Assembly (NCBI GenBank): GCA_036406655.1
Contig: DASXAP010000039.1
Coordinates: 1 to 64,000, forward strand
DNA from: VAZQ01 sp036406655
Lineage (GTDB): Bacteria; Pseudomonadota; Alphaproteobacteria; Rhizobiales; Xanthobacteraceae
DNA: 64,000 nt
Reading direction: 5' to 3'
Below, piece after piece: positions 42,451-50,356 of the stretch. The notes under the pieces were generated by a model. That model was not told where the DNA came from. It did not search any database and saw nothing but the letters and a program-made list of their open reading frames with translations. Position 1 is the first letter of the stretch, and each line of letters begins with the position of its first letter. The translations under genes were made by a program, and so were the position numbers.

Positions 42451-43430
42451 CAGCGCCCTTTGCGAAGGCGGCGGCGATGCCGCCCCCGCTCGCGCCGCGC
42501 CCGCTCGGGTTCGCCGATACGATCAGCCGCCAAACCGCGGCGACCGCGTGCTGCGCCAGCGGGCCCAGAGCTTCCAGCTCTTGCCGCTGCGGCAAGCTTG
42601 GAGTGCGCCTCGCCACGCCGGGAGCCCTCCGCCGGTTGCGGCTGCGGCTGCAGGACGGGCGCCGAGAAATCGGCCTGGGCGAGCGCCGCCAGGCGGGTGC
42701 CGAGCTGCTCGCGGAGCGTGCGCGTCTTGACTTCCTCGATCGCGCCCGGGCCGAGCCCGCCCAGCTGGAACGGCCCGAACGAAACGCGGATCAGCCGGTT
42801 CACGGTCAGACCCAGCTCTCCCAGCACGTTCTTGACTTCACGGTTCTTACCTTCGCGGATGGCAACACTGAGCCAGACGTTGCTGGCTTGCGTCCGCTCG
42901 AGCGTGGCTTCGATCGGGCCGTAACGAACCCCGCGGACGGTGATCCCCTCTCGCAGACGATCGAGCCGATCCTGTGTAACGCGCCCGTGGGCGCGCACCC
43001 GATAGCGCCGCAGCCAGCCGGTGCCGGGCAGCTCGAGCACGCGCGCGAGTCCGCCGTCATTGGTGAGCAGCAAGAGCCCCTCGCTATCGACGTCGAGGCG
43101 GCCGACGCTGACCAGCCGGGGCAGGCCTTCCGGCAGGCTGGCGAAGACGGTCGGCCGTCCCCCCGGGTCGGCATGCGAGGTCACGAGCCCGCGCGGCTTG
43201 TGATGGAGAAACAGCCGCGTGCGCTCCCGCACCGGCAGCGGCTCGCCGTCGACGGCCACGCGGTCCGCCGCGGTGATGGCGAGCGCGGGCGTGGTGATCA
43301 CCGCGCCGTTCACCGCGACCCGACCTGCTGCGATCCACGCCTCCGCTTGCCGGCGGGACGCGAGCCCGGCGCGGGCGATAATCTTGGCAATACGCTCGCT
43401 GCGCAGTCCTTGTCCGCTCTGCCCGCTCAT
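42450..43430 (-). CDS. rRNA pseudouridine synthase, RluB/RsuA family
   Basis: This 326-residue protein has an N-terminal S4 RNA-binding domain (ERIAKIIARAGLASRRQAEAW) and a pseudouridine synthase catalytic domain. The motif GRLDVDSEGLLLLTND supplies the catalytic Asp. A REGKNREVKNVLGELGL stretch follows. The C-terminal 60 residues are an Arg-, Gly- and Ala-rich basic tail typical of alphaproteobacterial RluB. The likely target is the 2600 region of 23S rRNA (RluB-type), though RsuA-type specificity cannot be excluded. It is followed directly by rsmD and is divergent from tadA. Confidence 0.88.
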   Translation of the reverse strand: MSGQSGQGLRSERIAKIIARAGLASRRQAEAWIAAGRVAVNGAVITTPALAITAADRVAVDGEPLPVRERTRLFLHHKPRGLVTSHADPGGRPTVFASLPEGLPRLVSVGRLDVDSEGLLLLTNDGGLARVLELPGTGWLRRYRVRAHGRVTQDRLDRLREGITVRGVRYGPIEATLERTQASNVWLSVAIREGKNREVKNVLGELGLTVNRLIRVSFGPFQLGGLGPGAIEEVKTRTLREQLGTRLAALAQADFSAPVLQPQPQPAEGSRRGEAHSKLAAAARAGSSGPAGAARGRRGLAADRIGEPERARRERGRHRRRLRKGR

Positions 43431-43520
43431 GGCTGCATCGTTGGGCTCGCTGGCCCGGTCGCGGCGTGATAGCAGAGTTGCGGGCAGGTGTCCCGGTGGT
43501 CAACAAGTGGTTGCAATCCA

Positions 43521-43964
43521 GTGACGGACAAGTTCATGGCTCTTGCGCTCGAGGAAGCACGCGCCGCGGCCGAGGCCGGCGAGGTCCCCATAGGTTGCGC
43601 CATCGTTTGCGATGGTGACCTGATCGCTCAGGCCGGCAATCGAACCCTGGCCGAGCGCGATCCGACGGCGCATGCCGAGATCATCGCGATCCGGCAGGCG
43701 GCGGCCGCGCTCGGCAGCGAGCGGCTCACCGACTGCGACCTCTACGTGACGCTCGAGCCTTGCACCATGTGCGCGGCGGCAATGTCGTTCGCGCGCATCC
43801 GGCGGCTGTATTACGGCGCCTCCGATCCCAAGGGCGGCGCCGTCGAGAGCGGCGTGCGCTTCTTCTCGGCACCGACGTGCCTGCACCGCCCGGAAATCTA
43901 CGGCGGCATCGGCGAGAGCGAGGCGGCGGCGCTGCTGCAGCGGTTCTTTCGGGCTCGCCGATGA
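43521..43964 (+). CDS. tadA: tRNA-specific adenosine deaminase TadA
   Basis: This 147-residue cytidine-deaminase-fold enzyme makes inosine at wobble position 34 of tRNA-Arg(ACG). The zinc site is complete: HAE (DPTAHAEIIAIRQA) and LEPCTMCAAAM. The conserved GEVPIGCAIV N-terminal block is present. I chose the GTG at 43521, which gives the expected short lead-in before FMALALEEA; the ATG at 43536 is an alternative. Confidence 0.92.
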   Translation: MTDKFMALALEEARAAAEAGEVPIGCAIVCDGDLIAQAGNRTLAERDPTAHAEIIAIRQAAAALGSERLTDCDLYVTLEPCTMCAAAMSFARIRRLYYGASDPKGGAVESGVRFFSAPTCLHRPEIYGGIGESEAAALLQRFFRARR

Positions 43965-44076
43965 CCGTCGGCGGTGACGGTTGAACCTGCCCCTCGACTA
44001 TGATCAAGGTTGGGGGCCTTCGTCCCGCGTTGCCGACGCCATGCACCATCGGGAATGCAACATCGAGGAGGAGCAC

Positions 44077-44355
44077 GTGAGGACACTCGCTGCGTTCGCC
44101 GTCGGATTGCTCGTTCTCGCCGGAGTGCGACAGGGCCACGCTCAGGAGCAGCAATCCTTCAAGAGCCTGATGGGCAAGGGCTACGAGATCAGAGGGGTCA
44201 CGTTCGCGCGGGGCGAGGCAACGGAGAACCGGGAAGTCTTCGTCGTCACCCTGCAGAAGGAGAAATCGGTTGCGGTCTGCTATTTCGCCGCGCCGAACTG
44301 GATCAGCCTGAGCAATCCGACTCTCGAGGATTCCCGGCGCTGCGACGTGCGCTGA
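44077..44355 (+). CDS. Small exported hypothetical protein
   Basis: This 92-residue protein has a signal peptide (VRTLAAFAVGLLVLAG through GHAQ, about 1-24) and a mature part of about 68 residues with two cysteines that may form a disulfide. The GTG at 44077 follows a GAGGAGGAG ribosome site, which favours it over the longer frame. I do not recognise the family; similar short secreted proteins are common in rhizobia. It stands alone between tadA and a convergent patatin gene. Confidence 0.7.
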   Translation: MRTLAAFAVGLLVLAGVRQGHAQEQQSFKSLMGKGYEIRGVTFARGEATENREVFVVTLQKEKSVAVCYFAAPNWISLSNPTLEDSRRCDVR

Positions 44356-44382
44356 GACCGCGCACGGAGCGGTGGCTAAGTC

Positions 44383-45210
44383 CTAGGCGGCCAGTAGCGC
44401 TCTGAACTTTTCCTTGAGCTCCGATACCGACGCCTCGGAGGCGCGCAGGATCGCGCTTGCCTGCAGGAAATCGAGCAAGCGGAAGGCGCCCACATTGGGG
44501 CGCACGATCATGTCGGGTGCACCGTGCGTGAGCTTTTCCGCGGTGATCGCGCTGCCCATCACCACCACCGTAGCCATCAGGCACTCCCAGGCGTTGGGGA
44601 TGTGGTATCGCTCTGTTGTGGGCTCGCCGGAGATATCGACGGCGATGGTCACATCGGCACGGCCGCGCAGATGCTCGAACGGCAACGGATTGGTCGCGCC
44701 GCCGTCGACCAGGACCCGGTTTTCGATCACGACCGGCCGCATCAGCGGGGGCAGCGCGATCGAGGCCGCGAGCGCCGGCTTGAGCGGGCCTGACGCCAGC
44801 ACCGCCTGCCGGCGGCGGTGAAGGTCGGTGGCGACCACGACCAGCGGAATTTCGAGCTGCTCGAAGCTGTCCGGCACCCGGTCGGGCAGGAACTGCTGGC
44901 ACAATTTCTCCGCATCGATCAGCGTCGCGCTGCCGAAGCCGAGGCTGACCAGATCAACGATTCCGCTCGCGCGCGTGGCAATCAGCCGGCGCAGCACTTC
45001 CCCGCGATTGTGAACGAGAGGAATGACGAAACGGCGGATCTCCCTTCCGGCCATGCCGGCCGCGTACGCCGCTCCGATCAGCGCGCCGATCGAGGTGCCG
45101 GCGAGGGCGACCGGCTTGCAGTGCATCTCGTCGAGGGCCTCGAGCACCGCTATATGCGCCAGGCCCCGCGCACCGCCGGCGCCCAGAGCAAGCGCGAAGC
45201 TCTTGCTCAC
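44383..45210 (-). CDS. Patatin-like phospholipase family protein (RssA-type)
   Basis: This 275-residue patatin-fold hydrolase has an oxyanion loop GAGGARGLAHI at 10-20, nucleophile motif GTSIG with Ser40, and the catalytic Asp in VDGGATNPLP. Length and motifs match the RssA/YchK group of bacterial patatins, likely lysophospholipases or acyl-ester hydrolases. Its start overlaps the end of the phosphotransferase gene by 4 bp, so the two are coupled. The physiological substrate is unknown. Confidence 0.88.
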   Translation of the reverse strand: MSKSFALALGAGGARGLAHIAVLEALDEMHCKPVALAGTSIGALIGAAYAAGMAGREIRRFVIPLVHNRGEVLRRLIATRASGIVDLVSLGFGSATLIDAEKLCQQFLPDRVPDSFEQLEIPLVVVATDLHRRRQAVLASGPLKPALAASIALPPLMRPVVIENRVLVDGGATNPLPFEHLRGRADVTIAVDISGEPTTERYHIPNAWECLMATVVVMGSAITAEKLTHGAPDMIVRPNVGAFRLLDFLQASAILRASEASVSELKEKFRALLAA

Positions 45211-46304
45211 AGTGCGCCTACCTGGCGGGCGAATTCCCAGGCTTTGGCAGCAAGCGGGTGCACCAGCGGCGCCATCGCCGCAGCGTTCTCGTTGCTGGCG
45301 GTGCCCTCGCGCACGCGCCCGACGATGCCCTGCAGGATCGCAGCAAGGCGGAAGAAATTGTAAGCGAGATAGATGGGCAGCTGCGGGCCAGGATCGAGCC
45401 CGGTGCGCTCGACATAGGCGGCGAGATATTCAGCACGCGAGGGAATACCCAGCCGGCCGAGATCGTGGCCGAGCAAGGTCCCGGTGCCCGCGCCGCTTTC
45501 GGACGGCGGCATGTCCCATTGCATGAGGTGATAGGCAAGGTCGGCCAGCGGATCGCCCAAGGTAGCAAGCTCCCAATCGAGCACCGCCAGGATGACCGGC
45601 TGTGCCGGCGCAAGAATAATGTTGTCGAGCCGGTAATCTCCATGCACGAGCCGCACCGGCGCCGGCCGCGGCAGATGCGCCGGCAGCCAGCCGATCAGCC
45701 GCTCCATTTCGTCGATGCGCTCGGTCTGGGAAGCGCGGTACTGCCTCGACCAGCGCTCCACCTGGCGGCCTACGTAGCTTTCCCCACGCCCGAAATCGGA
45801 AAGGCCTATGGCGGCGGGATCGAACCCATGCAGCCGGGCGAGAGCGGCGTTCATGGCGTCATAGATCGCCGCACGGTCGGCGCGCGTCGCATCCGGCATG
45901 TGCGGTTCCCAGATCACCCGACCTTCGACATGGCGCACGATGTAAAACGGCGTGCCGATGACCGCGGCGTCTGCGCAATAGAGCAGCGGCGCAGGCACGG
46001 GGAATCCTTGCACGTGCAATGCGCTGATCACCCGAAATTCGCGATCGATGGCGTGGGCCGAGGGAAGCAGCTTGCCCGGCGGCTTGCGCCGCAGGACGAA
46101 GCGTCCCGCTGGGGTTTCCAGCAAGTAGGTCGGATTGGACTGCCCGCCCCTGAACTGGTGCACCTCCAGCGGCCCGCGAAAATTCGCCAGGCGCCGCTCG
46201 ACATAGGCTGCGAGCCGCCGCGCATCGAAGGCAAGCGCGGGGGTGACCGGCTTGGTGCCGGAAAAGCTCGCCTGGCGGTCGATCGGCAGCATCGGTCGAT
46301 CCAA
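45207..46304 (-). CDS. Phosphotransferase family protein (APH / ACAD10-kinase-like)
   Basis: This 365-residue kinase-fold protein of the aminoglycoside-phosphotransferase superfamily has ATP-binding NPTYLLETPAGRFVLRRKPP, catalytic VHGDYRLDNIIL and metal-binding LDWELATLGDPLADLAY. The version is close to the kinase domain found with acyl-CoA dehydrogenases (ACAD10-like), which phosphorylates hydroxy-acyl-CoAs so that phosphate can be eliminated. No acyl-CoA dehydrogenase is adjacent here. It is coupled to the patatin gene. Confidence 0.87.
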   Translation of the reverse strand: MDRPMLPIDRQASFSGTKPVTPALAFDARRLAAYVERRLANFRGPLEVHQFRGGQSNPTYLLETPAGRFVLRRKPPGKLLPSAHAIDREFRVISALHVQGFPVPAPLLYCADAAVIGTPFYIVRHVEGRVIWEPHMPDATRADRAAIYDAMNAALARLHGFDPAAIGLSDFGRGESYVGRQVERWSRQYRASQTERIDEMERLIGWLPAHLPRPAPVRLVHGDYRLDNIILAPAQPVILAVLDWELATLGDPLADLAYHLMQWDMPPSESGAGTGTLLGHDLGRLGIPSRAEYLAAYVERTGLDPGPQLPIYLAYNFFRLAAILQGIVGRVREGTASNENAAAMAPLVHPLAAKAWEFARQVGAL

Positions 46305-46363
46305 GCCGCACCAGAGCCCCAGTTCAAGGAGAGTTCATCGCGGAGAAGCTGCGCCGCCCGGGG

Positions 46364-47323
46364 TTAGCTCCCAACGAAGAAATCGATCAGGGCCTGCGCG
46401 GTCGCTTCCGGCGCCTCCTCGGCGAGATAATGCCCGCTGTCGATCGCAAACCCGCGCACGTCGCTCGCCCATTCCCGCCAGGTCGCGAGCGGCCCGTCGG
46501 TCTCGGCCGGGATGCCGCCGGCGCCGCCCCAGATCGCCAGGACGGGGCAGGCGATCTTCCTGCCGGCGGCGCGGTCCGCCTCGTCGTCGGCGAGATCGCT
46601 GGTGCGGCCGGCCCGGTAGTCCTCGCAGGTTGCATGGATGCGCCGCGGGTCCTGGAAAAATGCGTGGTAGTGGGCGAGCGCGCGTGGATCGAAGGCGTCG
46701 AGGCTCTTGACCTTCGTGCCGGCGGCGGCACGCCAATCGAAGAAGAAGAGCGGGTCCTTGCCGATCATCGTCTCGGGAAGCGGCGCAGGTTGCGCAAGGA
46801 ACATCCAGTGCCAAGCGCGATGGGCGAGCCGGCCGTCCAGGTGGTGCCACATCGCCCAGGTCGGCACGATGTCGAGCGTCGCGAGCTGCTCGAGCCGCCC
46901 GGGATGGTCGAGCGCCAGCCGATAGCCGACACGGCCACCGCGGTCGTGGCCGGCGAGGCGAAAGCGCACATGGCCCAGCGCCTCCATGAGCTCGATCATC
47001 GCGTTCGCCATCGCCCGCTTGGTATAGGGCGCATGCGAATTGTCGGATTCGGGCGCGTCCGACCAGCCGTAGCCCGGCAGATCCGGAATGATCAGGCTGA
47101 AGCGTCGGGCCAGTGACGGGACCACACGGTGCCACATGACGTTGGTCTGCGGATAGCCATGCAGCAGGAGGAGCGGCGGTCCTTCGCCACCGGAGCGCGC
47201 AAAGAGGCGGCCCGCTGCAGTGCTGATCCACTTCGAGGCAAAGCCGGGATAGAGGTCGGCAAGGTCGGTCACGGGCGCCACGCCGGCACGATGTCCACGC
47301 TCGCGACGCTCGCTCGACGACAT
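46364..47323 (-). CDS. Alpha/beta hydrolase, fluoroacetate dehalogenase/epoxide hydrolase-like
   Basis: This protein of about 319 residues has the alpha/beta-hydrolase fold with an Asp nucleophile, Asp127 in AGHDRGGRVGYRLALDHP, the signature of haloacetate dehalogenases and epoxide hydrolases. Other features of fluoroacetate dehalogenases are seen: LLLHGYPQT, the RAWHWMFLAQPAPLPE cap-domain segment with the His-Trp halide pocket, EDYRAG, and the catalytic His in SGHYLAEEAP. Whether it dehalogenates in vivo is not known. It is transcribed away from purD's end and 59 bp before the phosphotransferase gene. Confidence 0.85.
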   Translation of the reverse strand: MSSSERRERGHRAGVAPVTDLADLYPGFASKWISTAAGRLFARSGGEGPPLLLLHGYPQTNVMWHRVVPSLARRFSLIIPDLPGYGWSDAPESDNSHAPYTKRAMANAMIELMEALGHVRFRLAGHDRGGRVGYRLALDHPGRLEQLATLDIVPTWAMWHHLDGRLAHRAWHWMFLAQPAPLPETMIGKDPLFFFDWRAAAGTKVKSLDAFDPRALAHYHAFFQDPRRIHATCEDYRAGRTSDLADDEADRAAGRKIACPVLAIWGGAGGIPAETDGPLATWREWASDVRGFAIDSGHYLAEEAPEATAQALIDFFVGS

Positions 47324-47449
47324 CGATCCAGACTGCAGCGCCTGCGGATTCTCGCCACCTCCTGCGGCCTCCTGATCAGCACGTCCACACCGGGCTCCAC
47401 ATAAATAGCCGGTGAACCGATATATACCACTGCAAGCCGGCTGCCAGCC

Positions 47450-48733
47450 TCAGGTTGCGGCGTTCTCCCGCTCCACGGCCCGCAAGCCTATATCGCGCCG
47501 GCAGAACCCGTCCGCCCAGCGGATGCGATCGACCGCCCGATACGCATGTGCCCGTGCCTCACCGACGGTCTTGCCCAGTGCACAGACATCCAGCACACGG
47601 CCACCGTCGGCGAGGAGGCGACCGTTCTCCATCCTGGTGCCGGCATGGAATATCTCGACCCCCTCGACCGCGGCAGCCGCATCGAGCCCTTCGATCGGCG
47701 TGCCCTTCGCATAGCTGCCCGGGTAACCCTTGGCCGCCAGCACCACGGTCAGTGCAGCATCGTCATGCCAGCGCAGATCGAAATTCTTCAGCACGCCGTC
47801 GCTCGCCGCTAAGAGCGCCGGCAGCAGGTCGGACATCAGCCGCAGCATCAGCACCTGACACTCCGGATCCCCGAAGCGAACGTTATACTCGACGAGCTTC
47901 GGGCCTGCGGCCGTGATCATCAGGCCGGCATAGAGCACGCCTTTGTAAAGGGCGCCCATCTCCTTCATCGCCTGAAGCGTCGGCAGGATGATCGCGTCCA
48001 TCGTGCGCCGGGTGAGCTCGGGCGTCATCACCGGCGCCGGTGAATAGGCGCCCATCCCGCCGGTATTGGGCCCCTTGTCGCCGTCGAAGGCGCGCTTGTG
48101 ATCCTGTGCGGAGGCAAGCGGGATTGCGACCTCGCCGTCGCAGAGCGCGAAGAAGGATGCCTCCTCTCCCTGCAGGAAATCTTCGATCACGACCTCGGCG
48201 CCGGCCGCGCCCAGGCCGCCGCCGAACATCATGTCGATGGCGGCGAGTGCTTCCTCCACGCTGCCGGCTACCACCACGCCCTTGCCGGCGGCCAGCCCGT
48301 CGGCTTTCACCACGATCGGTGCGCCGCGCTTTCGCGCATAGTCCCTGGCCGGCGAAGCCGCGTCAAATCGCGCATAGGCGGCGGTCGGAATCCCGTTCGC
48401 GCTGCAGAGATCCTTGGTGAAGCCCTTCGACCCTTCGAGGCGGGCGGCGGCCTTGCTCGGACCGAAGGCCCTGATCCCCGCGGCAGTGAGCCCATCGACG
48501 ATGCCGGCGCAAAGCGGCGCCTCGGGACCGACGATGACGAGCTCGATCCGGCGTGCGCGGCAGAACCCGATCACCGCTGCGTGATCGGCGAGGTCGAGCG
48601 CCGCCAGCTCGCATTCCTTGGCGATCCCGGCGTTTCCCGGTGCACAATAGAGGCGATCGGCAAGCGGGCTCGCGGCGATCTTCCAGGCCAGCGCATGCTC
48701 GCGACCGCCGGAACCGAGGAGGAGAATATTCAT
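47450..48733 (-). CDS. purD: Phosphoribosylamine-glycine ligase (GAR synthetase)
   Basis: This 427-residue ATP-grasp enzyme performs the second step of purine synthesis, joining phosphoribosylamine and glycine. It starts MNILLLGSGGREHALAWK. It has VIGPEAPLCAGIVDGL, the ATP-grasp loop GSKGFTKDLC, and the GMGAYSPAPVMTPEL motif typical of PurD. The ATG at 48733 is preferred to one four codons upstream. It is divergent from a cupin gene, whereas in related genomes its divergent neighbour is usually xseA. Confidence 0.95.
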   Translation of the reverse strand: MNILLLGSGGREHALAWKIAASPLADRLYCAPGNAGIAKECELAALDLADHAAVIGFCRARRIELVIVGPEAPLCAGIVDGLTAAGIRAFGPSKAAARLEGSKGFTKDLCSANGIPTAAYARFDAASPARDYARKRGAPIVVKADGLAAGKGVVVAGSVEEALAAIDMMFGGGLGAAGAEVVIEDFLQGEEASFFALCDGEVAIPLASAQDHKRAFDGDKGPNTGGMGAYSPAPVMTPELTRRTMDAIILPTLQAMKEMGALYKGVLYAGLMITAAGPKLVEYNVRFGDPECQVLMLRLMSDLLPALLAASDGVLKNFDLRWHDDAALTVVLAAKGYPGSYAKGTPIEGLDAAAAVEGVEIFHAGTRMENGRLLADGGRVLDVCALGKTVGEARAHAYRAVDRIRWADGFCRRDIGLRAVERENAAT

Positions 48734-48941
48734 GAGCGAGAGCACCGAAGGGGCGGGATTGCCCGGGTGGGCTGCAGCATGACGGGACCGCCAGATTGCT
48801 GCAATGCGGGTCGCGGCGGCCGAGCGGCTTCTGCGGCTTCTAGCGCCCTGGAAACGGTGCTAGGCAGGAGCGGATGGCGGCAGCGGCCATCCCGCACGAC
48901 CAGCTTTCCCTATTCCTTCACATCGAGGGGAACCCACAACC

Positions 48942-49349
48942 ATGGACATCAAGCAATTGGGGGCGACGCCCTCGCGCCGCGGCCCCGCCGACTCGTTCAC
49001 CGGAACGGTCTGGCAGGAACCCATCATCGAGGCTCCGGCGCCTGCCCGCATTCGCGGGGCCTTCGTGCGATTCGAGCCGAAGGCGCGCACGGCCTGGCAC
49101 ACCCATCCCCTCGGCCAGACCCTGCACGTCGTCTCCGGCGTCGGGCGGGTGCAGGTCTGGGGGGCTTCCATCCGCGAAATCCGCCCCGGCGACACCGTCT
49201 GGATCGCGCCGGGAGAGAAGCACTGGCATGGGGCGGGGCCCGACACGAACATGGTGCACATCGCGCTGCAGGAGCATCTCGATGGCAAGCACGTCGCCTG
49301 GCTCGAGCACGTGAGCGACGAGCAATATAGCGGGAAGATCGGCACGTAG
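48942..49349 (+). CDS. Cupin domain protein, hydroxynitrile lyase/carboxymuconolactone-type
   Basis: This 135-residue single-domain cupin has metal ligands at His53, His55, Gln59 and His94 (WHTHPLGQ and KHWHGA). Both motifs and their spacing match the bacterial manganese cupins described as (R)-hydroxynitrile lyases, such as that of Granulicella, though many such proteins have unknown natural substrates. The protein is cytoplasmic. It is followed 8 bp later by an orphan periplasmic binding protein gene and then by xseA, so the three may be on one message. Confidence 0.87.
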   Translation: MDIKQLGATPSRRGPADSFTGTVWQEPIIEAPAPARIRGAFVRFEPKARTAWHTHPLGQTLHVVSGVGRVQVWGASIREIRPGDTVWIAPGEKHWHGAGPDTNMVHIALQEHLDGKHVAWLEHVSDEQYSGKIGT

Positions 49350-49357
49350 CTTTTCGG

Positions 49358-50344
49358 ATGTGGTTCCATTCGTGTCCTGGATGGAGCACGAGGACATGCC
49401 GCGCCGCCTGCCTGGCGGCAGCGCTGGCAGGGTCGAGCCCCGTCCTCCCCGCGCCCGGCGAGACGATCGCCACCTTCACTCGCAATCGGACGAATCCGAT
49501 TCTACGCGGGGTGCGCATCGGTGCGGAAATCGCCGCTACTGCCTACGGCGCGCAAGCCGTGCATTACATCCCGCGCAGCGAGGCTCCATCCGAGCAGCTC
49601 GCGTTGGTCGACGAGCTCATCGTCAACAAGCCGGACGCCCTGGTGCTCGTGCCGTATGACCCGAAAGCCATGCTCGCCGCGGTCGATCGGCTCAACGCCG
49701 CCGGCATTCCCGTGACCAACGTAAGCGAGCGCCTCGCCGGAGGCAGCGTGGTCTCCTTCGTAGGCACCGACGATTATCAGCTCGCCCTGTCCAGCGCGCG
49801 CTATCTCATGAACGCGCTGGCCGGCAAAGGAAATGTGGTGATCCTCGAGGGCCCGGATAACCTCGCCGGCAGCGTGGCGCGCGTCAGAGGCTACAAGGAC
49901 GCGCTCGAGGGATTTCCCGCGATCAAGCTCCTGGCCTCCAAATCCGCCAATTACGCGCGCGCTTCGGCCGTCGACGTCATGAAGAGCCTGCTGCGCAGCT
50001 ACCCGCAGATCGACGGCATTCTCGCTGCCAACGATCAAATGGCAATCGGCGCCATCGCCCAGCTCAAGAGGGCCAACAGGCACGCACTCGTGATCGGGAT
50101 GAATGCCAGCAGAGAGGCGATCGAGCTCATCAAGTCGGGCGACCTGCTCGGCAGCGGCGACTATGACGGATTCCTCCAGGGCTGCCTCGGGGTGGAGATC
50201 GCTTTGCGAAATCTGCGCAAGCAGGCGGTGCCGAAGGAGCTCATGTTGAAGCCGGTAGTGGTAGACAAGACGAGCTACCGGCCTTACGAGCTTGCGATGG
50301 AGCAGCGAAGCTGCCCGTCGCTGGAGAGCATCACCGGCAATTGA
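49358..50344 (+). CDS. Sugar-type ABC substrate-binding protein (Peripla_BP_4/RbsB-like), orphan
   Basis: This periplasmic binding protein of about 328 residues is of the RbsB type. It has a signal peptide with a hydrophobic AACLAAALAG core, then VGTDDYQLALSSARYLMNAL, GNVVILEGPDNLAGSVARVRGY, GILAANDQMAIGAIAQL, and GMNASREAIELIKSGDLLGS. The exact start is uncertain because no good ribosome site is seen before the ATG at 49358. No permease or ATPase gene accompanies it. It sits between a cupin gene and xseA, an unusual place that suggests insertion into the conserved order. Confidence 0.82.
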   Translation: MWFHSCPGWSTRTCRAACLAAALAGSSPVLPAPGETIATFTRNRTNPILRGVRIGAEIAATAYGAQAVHYIPRSEAPSEQLALVDELIVNKPDALVLVPYDPKAMLAAVDRLNAAGIPVTNVSERLAGGSVVSFVGTDDYQLALSSARYLMNALAGKGNVVILEGPDNLAGSVARVRGYKDALEGFPAIKLLASKSANYARASAVDVMKSLLRSYPQIDGILAANDQMAIGAIAQLKRANRHALVIGMNASREAIELIKSGDLLGSGDYDGFLQGCLGVEIALRNLRKQAVPKELMLKPVVVDKTSYRPYELAMEQRSCPSLESITGN

Positions 50345-50356
50345 GCAGGTTGGAGC

